Shown here: in pieces, positions 1-6,057 of the stretch | Numbering within the stretch: position 1 is the first letter of the stretch | How the letters are laid out: each line of letters starts with the position of its first letter | Assembly (NCBI GenBank): GCA_902782885.1 | Contig: CACZOW010000022.1 | Location: forward strand, 1-6,728 | Reading direction: 5' to 3' | Length of the DNA: 6,728 nucleotides | From: an uncultured Ruminococcus sp. | GTDB lineage: Bacteria > Bacillota > Clostridia > UBA1212 > UBA1255 | Notes under the pieces: generated by a model | Told to the model about the DNA's origin: nothing | What the model saw: the letters and a program-made list of their open reading frames with translations, nothing else | The model's database searches: none | Position numbers and translations under genes: made by a program

Positions 1-20
1 AAGAAAATCCTAAATAATCC

Positions 21-53
21 CACTTGCCTTAGTCTAAAATTTCACTCGCCTTA
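21..53. repeat. imperfect tandem direct repeat upstream of the promoter
   Basis: CACTTGCCTTA (21-31) and CACTCGCCTTA (43-53) match at 10 of 11 positions and start 22 bp apart, about two helical turns. They lie in AT-rich, apparently non-coding DNA roughly 55 bp upstream of the predicted -35 element. Such spacing would suit a regulator binding two sites on the same DNA face, but no known operator is recognised. It may also be chance or the tail of an upstream feature cut by the window edge. Confidence 0.35.
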
Positions 54-106
54 TGAATCATTTTGTGTACTTCATGCGTGAGCCCTGGCCCTGGAGGATA
101 TAAGCC

Positions 107-135
107 TTGCACCCGCGGCGGCTTCGTGGTACAAT
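107..135 (+). promoter_or_regulatory. predicted sigma-A-type promoter with extended -10
   Basis: TTGCAC (107-112) serves as the -35 element. A 17-bp spacer follows, then TACAAT (130-135) as the -10, preceded by TG at 127-128, which makes an extended -10. The match to the housekeeping consensus is good and the spacing ideal. Transcription would start near 141-143, giving a leader of about 127 bases before the dehydrogenase ATG at 269. It is the only convincing promoter on the + strand of the window. It may drive the dehydrogenase alone or the whole cluster, depending on read-through at 1291-1326. Confidence 0.6.
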
Positions 136-141
136 ACTATG

Positions 142-268
142 AGGCACTGCGGGGCCGGGAGACCGGCAGCGCTGCCGAGGGCGCCCGGAAAAACGGGTAC
201 CGCAGAAAAGCACGATCTGCAGGATGAGCTGCGGAGAGATCAAAAGAATTGTCAGAGGGTGAAATTCA
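142..268 (+). promoter_or_regulatory. structured 5' leader of the dehydrogenase mRNA
   Basis: This GC-rich untranslated stretch folds well on paper. CTGCGG (147-152) can close on CCGCAG (200-205) around internal hairpins. One is GCCGG-GAGA-CCGGC (154-167), a perfect 5-bp stem with a GNRA tetraloop; another is CCCG-GAAAAA-CGGG (184-197). A 12-bp palindrome, GGCAGCGCTGCC (165-176), competes with the first hairpin. Further down, GATCTGCAG (214-222) pairs with CTGC plus AGATC (229-232, 237-241), leaving a GGAG bulge. A second CTGCGG (229-234) could steal CCGCAG from the first. The ribosome binding site AGAGGG (254-259) ends 9 bases before the ATG. No known riboswitch class is recognised and no poly-U terminator follows. 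Confidence 0.4.
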
Positions 269-1216
269 ATGGGCAGAAAGATCACAGTCATTGGCGCCGG
301 CAGCGTGGGATCCACGATAACGTATACGCTGGCGGTGGATAAGATTGCCTCCGAGATCGTTATGATCGATGTCAACGAAGAGAAAGCGCGCGGCGAAGCC
401 ATGGACATACTGCAGGGCATGCCGTTCAGCTCGCCGACAAATATTTACGCGGGCACGTACAGCGATGCCGCGGGCTCGGATATCGTCATCATTACCTGCG
501 GACTGCCGCGGAAGGCGGGACAGTCGCGTATTGACCTCGCGCAGACCAACGTCAACATCATCAAGCAGATCGCGCCGGAGATCGCGAAATACGCCCCGGA
601 CGCTATCTATATCATTGTCAGCAACCCCGTTGACATCCTGACGTACGTATTCATGCGCGTGTCCGGCATACCCGAGAAGCACATCATCGGTTCCGGCACG
701 ATCCTGGATACGTCGCGGCTGCGTTCGCGCATTGCCGAATACGTGGGCATCAGCGAGCAGAACATCCACGCGTACGTACTGGGCGAACACGGCGACAGTT
801 CATTCGTGCCCTGGTCTATTGCCCAGGTCGGCTGCGTGAACCTGTTCGACTACCGCAAGGACTTCCACTTCTACGACTCGCTGCGTCCCGAGCTGGACAC
901 CGACGAGATCGAAGAGTACATCAAGACCTCCGGCGGCCAGATCATCAAGCGCAAAGGGGCAACGTTCTACGCCGTCTCCATTTCCGTATGCCACATCGTG
1001 AAGTGCCTGCTGGGCAGCGCCAACAACGCCCTCACCGTGTCGTCAATGATGCACGGTGAATACGACATCGAAGACGTCTGTTTGAGCATTCCGTTCATCA
1101 TCGGACCTCACGGCGTATGCGGCCATCTGCTGCCCAACCTCACCGGGCCGGAGATCGGCAAGCTGCAGAACAGCGCCAACGTACTCAAAAACGTTATCCG
1201 TCAAGTCAATATCTGA
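269..1216 (+). CDS. NAD-dependent L-lactate/malate dehydrogenase family (LDH-like fold; Arg at specificity site)
   Basis: A cytosolic 2-hydroxyacid dehydrogenase of 315 residues, a normal family length. It interconverts pyruvate/lactate or oxaloacetate/malate with NAD(H). The N-terminal Rossmann fold shows GAGSVG (9-14) and Asp34, which favours NAD over NADP. Catalytic and binding residues by family alignment are Arg87 (Arg109), Asn119 in VSNPVD, Asp147 with Arg150 in LDTSRLR (Asp168, Arg171) and His174 in GEHGDS (His195). Residue 81, equivalent to classical position 102, is Arg in GLPRKAG; Gln is typical of lactate and Arg of malate dehydrogenases. Thr232 in GATFY keeps the LDH-type residue of position 246. 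Automatic annotation would probably say L-lactate dehydrogenase, but malate is at least as likely a substrate. The ATG at 269 follows AGAGGG and gives the canonical N-terminus. It is the first gene after the promoter and precedes the hdr-flx operon, to which it may supply NADH. Confidence 0.93.
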   Translation: MGRKITVIGAGSVGSTITYTLAVDKIASEIVMIDVNEEKARGEAMDILQGMPFSSPTNIYAGTYSDAAGSDIVIITCGLPRKAGQSRIDLAQTNVNIIKQIAPEIAKYAPDAIYIIVSNPVDILTYVFMRVSGIPEKHIIGSGTILDTSRLRSRIAEYVGISEQNIHAYVLGEHGDSSFVPWSIAQVGCVNLFDYRKDFHFYDSLRPELDTDEIEEYIKTSGGQIIKRKGATFYAVSISVCHIVKCLLGSANNALTVSSMMHGEYDIEDVCLSIPFIIGPHGVCGHLLPNLTGPEIGKLQNSANVLKNVIRQVNI

Positions 1217-1342
1217 GCGGATCCGGCATTCCGGCGACGCGGCGCTGCCTTTCTGCGGCGCTGTTGCCCGGCCGCGGGATCCCCGCCGACACGGGCCGTC
1301 GCCACTACCGGCTGCCCGTTTGTTTTGTAAGGAGAGAAACAG
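1217..1342. other. intergenic gap between dehydrogenase and hdrB
   Basis: This 126-base GC-rich gap has no ORF that looks like a gene. It holds a 9-bp direct repeat GCGGCGCTG (1239-1247, 1255-1263), a short GCGGG/CCCGC hairpin with a three-base loop (1274-1286), the terminator-like hairpin entered separately, and the AAGGAG ribosome binding site (1329-1334) for hdrB. No convincing -35/-10 pair is visible. Confidence 0.6.
1291..1326 (+). terminator. possible intrinsic terminator or attenuator hairpin
   Basis: ACGGGC (1291-1296) pairs with GCCCGT (1314-1319). After one C-T mismatch, the stem continues with four more pairs (1298-1301 with 1309-1312, one of them T-G), leaving a 7-base loop. The 3' arm runs straight into TTTGTTTT (1319-1326), a U-rich tract broken by one G. 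This is a recognisable intrinsic-terminator shape, though imperfect. It ends three bases before the hdrB ribosome binding site, leaving no room for a separate downstream promoter. If functional, it would act as a partial terminator or attenuator setting the dehydrogenase to hdr-flx ratio. Confidence 0.4.
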
Positions 1343-2182
1343 ATGAATTACAGCTATTATCCGGGCTGCACGCTGAAGACCAAAGCGCAGGATCTGGACC
1401 GGTACGGCCGCGAAAGCGCGCAGGCGCTGGGGATCGTGCTGGAGGAGATCGAGGACTGGCAGTGCTGCGGCGCCGTGTATCCCATGGTGCGGGACGAGAT
1501 CGCCACGAAATTGTCCGCGGTGCGCACGCTGATGGCGGCGCGGGACAAAGGGCAGAAGCTCGTCACGCTGTGTTCGGCCTGCCACAACGTATTGACGCGG
1601 GTCAACAACGACATGCGCACCGATGAGTACATCCGCTCCCGGGCCAACAGTTATATTGCCCCCGCCGTGCCCTACGCCGGCGAGACGCAGGTGATACACT
1701 ACCTGCAGCTGCTGCGGGACGAGTACGGCTTCGACAACCTGGCCAAAGCGGTGAAAAAGCCGCTGAAAGGCCGCAGGATCGGCGCGTATTACGGCTGCCT
1801 GCTGCTGCGCCCCTCTAAAGTGATGGCTTTCGACGACCCCGAAAATCCGCGTATCATCGAAGATTTCGTGCGGGCGCTGGGGGCGACCCCGGTCGTATAC
1901 GGCATGCGCAACGAGTGCTGCGGCGCGTACGTGACGCTTAAGGACGAGGCGCAGGCGCGGGGCAACGTGGACCGCATCATCCGGAACGCCCGCATTCAGG
2001 GCGCCGAGGAACTGATCACGGCCTGCCCGCTGTGCATGTACAATCTTAAAAAGCATCAGGACGGCAGCATGCCGGTGCGGTATATCACCGAACTGCTGTA
2101 CGAGGCGCTGGGTCTGGGAAGCGCGGACGCGGAAGTCGCGGTCGTTGACGGCGCGTGCAGCGCGTGCGGCCGGGCAAAATAA
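1343..2182 (+). CDS. hdrB: heterodisulfide reductase subunit B (HdrB-like, two CCG domains)
   Basis: Catalytic disulfide-reducing subunit of the Hdr complex, 279 residues, a usual length. In methanogens HdrB binds two non-cubane [4Fe-4S] clusters that cleave the CoM-CoB heterodisulfide; bacterial homologues act on other, mostly unknown disulfides. Both cysteine-rich CCG motifs are complete. The first is Cys9, Cys41-Cys42, Cys77 and Cys80; the second is Cys152, Cys192-Cys193, Cys228 and Cys231. The spacing (31 then 34 residues in the first, 39 then 34 in the second) fits the family pattern. The C-terminus adds Cys272 and Cys275, a CxxC not part of the core motif. The ATG at 1343 has AAGGAG at 1329-1334 and starts the protein at the expected YYPGC. 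The stop overlaps the ribosome binding site of hdrC, 15 bases upstream. It heads a six-gene operon. A generic CCG-domain protein of another complex is unlikely given adjacent hdrC and hdrA. Confidence 0.93.
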   Translation: MNYSYYPGCTLKTKAQDLDRYGRESAQALGIVLEEIEDWQCCGAVYPMVRDEIATKLSAVRTLMAARDKGQKLVTLCSACHNVLTRVNNDMRTDEYIRSRANSYIAPAVPYAGETQVIHYLQLLRDEYGFDNLAKAVKKPLKGRRIGAYYGCLLLRPSKVMAFDDPENPRIIEDFVRALGATPVVYGMRNECCGAYVTLKDEAQARGNVDRIIRNARIQGAEELITACPLCMYNLKKHQDGSMPVRYITELLYEALGLGSADAEVAVVDGACSACGRAK

Positions 2183-2197
2183 AGGAGGCGGAAGCAT

Positions 2198-2596
2198 ATG
2201 CAGATGAGTGAAAAGGATGTTGCCGCCCTCGTAAAAGAGATAAGCGGCTCGGACGTTAAAAAGTGCATGAAATGCGGCAAGTGCTCCGCCACGTGCCCCG
2301 CGTACGGCGAGATGCGGTTCCATCCGCACCAGTTCGTGTCGATGGTTGCCCGCGGCAGAGTGGAAGAACTGCTGAAAGATCCCACCGTGACCCGCTGCCT
2401 CAGCTGTTTCGCGTGTGTGGAGCGCTGCCCCCGCGGCGTGGAACCCGCCAATGTGGTGGCCGCGATCCGCGTGCTGGCGGAACGGGAGCAGGAAGGCAGC
2501 AATATTTCCCCCGCCGACGTGCCGAAACTGGTGGCCGGGGATCCGGAGATACCGCAGCAGGCGCTGGTCAGCGCCTTCCGCAAATACAGAAAATGA
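2198..2596 (+). CDS. hdrC: heterodisulfide reductase subunit C (HdrC-like, 2x[4Fe-4S])
   Basis: Small electron-transfer subunit of 132 residues that links HdrA to HdrB. It carries two complete ferredoxin motifs: Cys23, Cys26, Cys29 and Cys33-Pro, then Cys67, Cys70, Cys73 and Cys77-Pro, typical of HdrC. Between them lies the characteristic stretch from Tyr36 to Arg52 (GEMRFHPHQFV). It is shorter than methanogen HdrC, ending in a simple charged tail, as many bacterial versions do. The ATG at 2198 is chosen over the ATG at 2204 because AAAGGAGG (2181-2188) is 9 bases upstream of it. There is no signal peptide or membrane segment, so it is cytosolic. It follows hdrB by 15 bases and precedes hdrA by 20, consistent with a co-translated HdrBC unit. 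Confidence 0.93.
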   Translation: MQMSEKDVAALVKEISGSDVKKCMKCGKCSATCPAYGEMRFHPHQFVSMVARGRVEELLKDPTVTRCLSCFACVERCPRGVEPANVVAAIRVLAEREQEGSNISPADVPKLVAGDPEIPQQALVSAFRKYRK

Positions 2597-2600
2597 GATT

Positions 2601-2619
2601 GGCGGTGTAATGTAATTTG
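2601..2619 (+). promoter_or_regulatory. unusual hdrA initiation region: weak RBS, ATG-TAA start-stop, TTG start
   Basis: An in-frame TAA at 2608-2610 leaves TTG (2617-2619) as the only start codon that yields the normal HdrA N-terminus. Upstream is only a weak GGCGG (2601-2605), unlike the strong AAGGAGG sites of neighbours. An ATG at 2610-2612 is followed immediately by TAA (2613-2615), a start-stop pair one base before the TTG. Ribosomes finishing hdrC at 2596, or stalling on the start-stop, may re-initiate at the TTG. A sequencing error is also possible. Confidence 0.5.
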
Positions 2620-4602
2620 CATAGGATCGGAGTATTTGTCTGCTGGTGCGGCAGCAATATAGCGGCGACGGTGGACGTCGAACGCGTCGTGGCGGAGGCC
2701 AAAGTGCAGCCCGGCGTGGTGTTTGCCCAGGATTACCAGTATATGTGCTCGGAAGCGGGCCAGAATATCATAAAAGACGCCATCAGGACCCACGCGCTCA
2801 CCGGCGTGGTGGTCTGTTCCTGCTCGCCGCGTATGCACGAGGCCACGTTCCGCAAAGCCGCGTCGCTGGCGGGGCTCAACCCGTACATGGTGGAGATCGC
2901 CAATATCCGCGAGCACTGTTCCTGGATCCACAAGGACAAGGAAGAAGGCACGGAGAAGGCGTGCGTGCTGATGCGGGCGGCGGTGGCAAAAGTTACCCTG
3001 AACGTGCCCCTGAAAGCGGGGGAGAGCAAAGTCGTGAAACGCGCGCTGGTGATAGGCGGCGGTATCGCGGGCATACAGACGGCGCTGGATATTGCCGACG
3101 CCGGATTCCCGGTGGATATCGTGGAAAAAAACGCCACCATCGGCGGGCGCATGGCGCAGCTGGATAAAACATTCCCGACGCTGGACTGCTCGTCGTGCAT
3201 ATTGACCCCGAAAATGGTGGAGGCCAAGGCCAACGAGAACATCCGCCTCATCACGTACGCGGAAGTGGAGGAAGTGAGCGGTTTCGTAGGCAGCTTCAAA
3301 GCGAAGATCCGCAAAAAAGCGCGCTTCGTCAAAGAAGACGTCTGCACGGGCTGCGGCGTGTGCATGTCCAAATGTCCTTCCAAAAAGGGCCTCAACGAAT
3401 TCAATATGGGGCTGAACAACCGTTCCGCCATCTATATCCCGTTCGCCCAGGCGATCCCCAACGTGGCGGTGATCGATAAAGAGCAGTGCATCAAGCTGAA
3501 GACCGGCAAATGCGGGCTGTGCGAGAAGGTGTGCACCGCGGGTGCGATCGACTATACCCAGCAGGACGAGTTCATAGAGGAAGAGTACGGCGCGATCGTG
3601 ATGGCCACGGGGTTCCGGCCCATTGACGCCTCGAAGTTCGACGAGTATTCCTACTCCACCTGCAAGGACGTTGTCACCTCGCTGGAACTGGAGCGCATAA
3701 TGAACGCGGCGGGACCTACCGGCGGCGTACTGCTCCGGCCTTCCGACGGCAAGCATCCGCACTCCATCGTATTTATCCAGTGCGTGGGCTCACGCGATGT
3801 TTCCGGCCGCGGCAAACCCTACTGCTCCAAGATCTGCTGCATGTACACCGCCAAGCACGCCATGCTGATCCGGGACAAATATCCGGACGTGGAAGTGCAT
3901 GTGTTCTACATTGACGTCCGCACGCCGGGCAAGAACTTCGACGAGTTCTACCGCAGGGCGGCGGAGCAGTACGACGTTGACTACATCAAAGGCCAGGTAG
4001 GCAAAGTATACGAGGAGAACGGGCAGCTGGTGGTGCGGGGCGTTGACCTCATTTCCAACGAACAGATCGTGCTGAACGCCGACATGGTGGTGCTGGCTAC
4101 GGCCATCGAGCCGGATCCCACCGCCCGCAAAGTGGCCAACATGCTCACCGCCAGCATCGATACCAACGACTTCATCACCGAAGCGCACCCCAAACTGCGC
4201 CCGGTGGAGAGCCCCACGGCGGGCATCTTCCTGTCCGGCGTGTGCCAGGGCCCGAAAGACATACCCGAGACCGTGTCCCAGGCGGGCGCGGCGGCCTCCA
4301 AGGTCATCGGTCTGCTGGCGAAGGACAAACTCACAACAAACCCGTGCGTGGCCCATTCCGACGAACTTCTGTGCAACGGCTGCTCGTGCTGCGAAAAGGT
4401 CTGCCCGTATGGCGCCATCTCTTACGACACGAAACTGATCAACGATCACGGCGTCAAAGAAAACCGGCGCGTGGCAACGGTCAACGAAGCGCTCTGCCAG
4501 GGCTGCGGCGCCTGCACGGTGGTCTGTCCCTCCGGCGCTATGGACCTCAAGGGCTTCTCAAATAAACAGATCATGGCGGAGGTGGATGCGATATGTCTGT
4601 GA
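2617..4602 (+). CDS. hdrA: heterodisulfide reductase subunit A (HdrA, flavin-bifurcating iron-sulfur subunit)
   Basis: Central FAD and iron-sulfur subunit, 661 residues, normal full length. In methanogens its FAD bifurcates electrons between ferredoxin and HdrB. The N-terminal domain has RIGVFVCWCG (Cys9, Cys11) plus Cys44, Cys67 and Cys69. A thioredoxin-reductase-like FAD domain follows: GGGIAG (147-152), an ATG motif (330-332, MATGF) and the flavin-binding stretch around 536-556. Inserted in it are Cys191/Cys194 and a ferredoxin module with Cys243, 246, 249, 253 and Cys291, 299, 302, 306. Cys389, Cys403, Cys407 and Cys408 form a further HdrA-type cluster site. The C-terminal ferredoxin module has Cys586, 589, 592, 596 and Cys627, 630, 633, 637, which in the family passes electrons between HdrA and partners. 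Nothing appears missing. It starts at TTG 2617, since an in-frame stop precedes it, and overlaps the next gene by 10 bases. The role as bifurcating subunit here is inferred from family and context. Confidence 0.95.
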   Translation: MHRIGVFVCWCGSNIAATVDVERVVAEAKVQPGVVFAQDYQYMCSEAGQNIIKDAIRTHALTGVVVCSCSPRMHEATFRKAASLAGLNPYMVEIANIREHCSWIHKDKEEGTEKACVLMRAAVAKVTLNVPLKAGESKVVKRALVIGGGIAGIQTALDIADAGFPVDIVEKNATIGGRMAQLDKTFPTLDCSSCILTPKMVEAKANENIRLITYAEVEEVSGFVGSFKAKIRKKARFVKEDVCTGCGVCMSKCPSKKGLNEFNMGLNNRSAIYIPFAQAIPNVAVIDKEQCIKLKTGKCGLCEKVCTAGAIDYTQQDEFIEEEYGAIVMATGFRPIDASKFDEYSYSTCKDVVTSLELERIMNAAGPTGGVLLRPSDGKHPHSIVFIQCVGSRDVSGRGKPYCSKICCMYTAKHAMLIRDKYPDVEVHVFYIDVRTPGKNFDEFYRRAAEQYDVDYIKGQVGKVYEENGQLVVRGVDLISNEQIVLNADMVVLATAIEPDPTARKVANMLTASIDTNDFITEAHPKLRPVESPTAGIFLSGVCQGPKDIPETVSQAGAAASKVIGLLAKDKLTTNPCVAHSDELLCNGCSCCEKVCPYGAISYDTKLINDHGVKENRRVATVNEALCQGCGACTVVCPSGAMDLKGFSNKQIMAEVDAICL

Positions 4603-5069
4603 ACGGTAATCTGACCGCGGCTCCTGCCGCAAACGCGCCTGCCGCCGAATGGAAGCCCCGCATCGTGGCGTTCTGCTGCAACTGGTGCAGCTACGCCGGC
4701 GCGGATCTGGCGGGCTCCTCAAGGCTGGCGTATCCCGCGGACGTGAAGATCATCCGCGTGCCCTGCTCCTGCCGGGTCAATCCCATGTTTATCCTCAAAG
4801 CGTTCGAACGCGGCGCGGACGGCGTGATCCTGTGCGGCTGCCATCCCGGCGACTGCCACTACAGCACGGGCAACTACTACACCCGCCGCCGCATGGCGCT
4901 CCTGTTCAGCATGCTGGACTACATCGGCGTAGAACGCGGCCGCACCCGTGTGGAATGGGTCTCCGCCGCGGAAGGCGCGCGGTTCTCCAAGGTCATGAAC
5001 GATTTCGTGGCCAAGATCCGCGAACTGGGTGAAAACGTGAAAGTAGGTGACCTCAGATGCAAAGAGTAA
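4593..5069 (+). CDS. mvhD: MvhD/FlxD-type [2Fe-2S] adaptor subunit (hydrogenase iron-sulfur delta subunit family)
   Basis: Small iron-sulfur protein of 158 residues of the MvhD/FrhD domain family, which carries electrons from the input module to HdrA. Conserved cysteines are Cys28, Cys29 and Cys32 (CCNWC), Cys58 and Cys60 (CSC), Cys81 and Cys83 (CGC) and Cys88 (HPGDCHY), the typical delta-subunit pattern. In methanogens the partner is the [NiFe]-hydrogenase; with the FlxC/FlxB-like genes downstream, flxD is the better name here. The first ~20 residues are rich in Ala, Pro and Asn and look like a flexible linker ahead of the domain, which begins near Pro22. The ATG at 4593 lies inside the end of hdrA (10-base overlap) and is preceded by GGAGG (4578-4582), so translation is coupled to hdrA. 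Family assignment is firm; the electron donor is inferred. Confidence 0.92.
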   Translation: MSVNGNLTAAPAANAPAAEWKPRIVAFCCNWCSYAGADLAGSSRLAYPADVKIIRVPCSCRVNPMFILKAFERGADGVILCGCHPGDCHYSTGNYYTRRRMALLFSMLDYIGVERGRTRVEWVSAAEGARFSKVMNDFVAKIRELGENVKVGDLRCKE

Positions 5070-6055
5070 GCGAGAAAGTGATCGCACGCGCCCGCGAGCT
5101 GATGCGCGAGGGCACTGTCAATAAAGTAGCGGGCTGGAAGGCCGGCGAATTCTTCTACGACTGCGCGCCGTACGTGTTCGAGTCGGAAGAAGCGCTGAAA
5201 GATCTGGTGTACGACCGCTTCTGCGCCGCCAACCTCAGCAAATATATGATCAAAAACAGCGTTGCCGCCGGTGCGGAAGGCGGTAAAGTGCTGGTGCTGC
5301 TGAAGCCGTGCGACACGTACAGCTTCAACCAGCTGCTCACCGAACACCGCATTGCCCGCGAGAACGTATACGTTCTGGGCGTGGGGTGCGAGGGGATGTG
5401 CGACATTGACCGCATCCGCGAAAAAGGCTTTAAAGGCATCACCGGCGTGGATGAGAACGCGGACGGCAAAACGCTCACCGTGCACACGCTGTACGGCGAC
5501 GGCGAAGTCGCCATCGACGACGTGCTGGTCAATAAATGTGAGTTCTGCAAAGGCAAGGCCCACATGATCTTTGACGAGCTGATCTCGGACAACGAAGACG
5601 AAGGCCCCCGCGGCGACCGCTTCGCCGGCGTGCGCGAACTGGAGGCAATGTCTCCCGCGGACCGTTTTGCGTTCTGGCAGTCGGAGCTCTCCAAGTGCAT
5701 CCGCTGCAACGCCTGCCGCAATGCCTGCCCCGCCTGCTCCTGCCGCAAGTGCGTGTTCGACAACGACGCTTCCGGCATCGCGTCCAAGGCCAACACCGAC
5801 AGCTTCGAAGAGAAAATGTTCCACATCATCCGCGCTTTCCACGTGGCCGGACGCTGCACGGACTGCGGCGAGTGCACGCGCGTATGTCCGCAGGGCATAC
5901 CGCTCCACCTGTTCAACCGCAAATATATAAAAGACATCAACGAATTCTACGGCGAGTATGCCGCCGGCGCGGAAGCGGGACAGCGCGGGCCGCTGATCAA
6001 CTATACGCTGGAAGATATTGACCCCGCCGCCGTGAGCGATAAAGGAGGGAACTGA
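5057..6055 (+). CDS. FlxC-like iron-sulfur protein (two ferredoxin clusters, Cys-rich N-terminal domain)
   Basis: A 332-residue soluble iron-sulfur protein, probably the FlxC component of a FlxABCD-HdrABC complex that relays electrons from the NADH-oxidising subunit. The N-terminal half has a KPCD motif (Cys85), GVGCEGMCD (Cys111, Cys115) and NKCEFCKGK (Cys161, Cys164), resembling F420-hydrogenase beta-subunit-related domains. The C-terminal half has two [4Fe-4S] motifs: Cys214, 217, 220, 224-Pro and Cys267, 270, 273, 277-Pro. Between them Cys227, Cys229 and Cys232 are additional. The ATG at 5057 has AGGTGA (5045-5050) six bases upstream and overlaps the mvhD stop by 13 bases, so translation is coupled. 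The FlxC name rests on architecture and the order hdrBC-hdrA-flxD-flxC-flxB; an F420-linked role is unlikely in a fermenting bacterium. Presence of ferredoxin clusters is certain; exact role is inferred. Confidence 0.8.
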   Translation: MQRVSEKVIARARELMREGTVNKVAGWKAGEFFYDCAPYVFESEEALKDLVYDRFCAANLSKYMIKNSVAAGAEGGKVLVLLKPCDTYSFNQLLTEHRIARENVYVLGVGCEGMCDIDRIREKGFKGITGVDENADGKTLTVHTLYGDGEVAIDDVLVNKCEFCKGKAHMIFDELISDNEDEGPRGDRFAGVRELEAMSPADRFAFWQSELSKCIRCNACRNACPACSCRKCVFDNDASGIASKANTDSFEEKMFHIIRAFHVAGRCTDCGECTRVCPQGIPLHLFNRKYIKDINEFYGEYAAGAEAGQRGPLINYTLEDIDPAAVSDKGGN

Positions 6056-6057
6056 CC

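Noticed and set aside
194..205. T-box-like string CGGGTACCGCAG in the leader
   Set aside because: It only loosely recalls the T-box sequence: the central GTGG is missing, no Stem I or specifier loop is evident, and no terminator follows.
255..267. AGGGTGAAATTC resembling part of the FMN riboswitch
   Set aside because: Only this short string matches; the other conserved FMN elements are absent and the start codon follows at once. It is better explained as the ribosome binding site region.
139..342. Possible leader peptide starting at ATG 139
   Set aside because: The ATG overlaps the predicted transcription start, has no ribosome binding site, and the Arg-rich frame runs into the dehydrogenase gene out of frame.
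1239..1263. 9-bp direct repeat GCGGCGCTG in the gap before hdrB
   Set aside because: Two copies of a GC-rich 9-mer in GC-rich DNA are weak evidence, with no promoter nearby to regulate.
1043..3762. Long open frames on the minus strand (1043-2329 and 2056-3762)
   Set aside because: They lie antisense to hdrB, hdrC and hdrA, whose motifs are unambiguous, and their translations are His/Arg/Ala-rich with no domain. They are a by-product of GC-rich codon usage.
4593..4602. Programmed frameshift joining hdrA to the next gene
   Set aside because: No slippery heptamer or downstream pseudoknot is apparent, and the second gene has its own ATG and GGAGG site.
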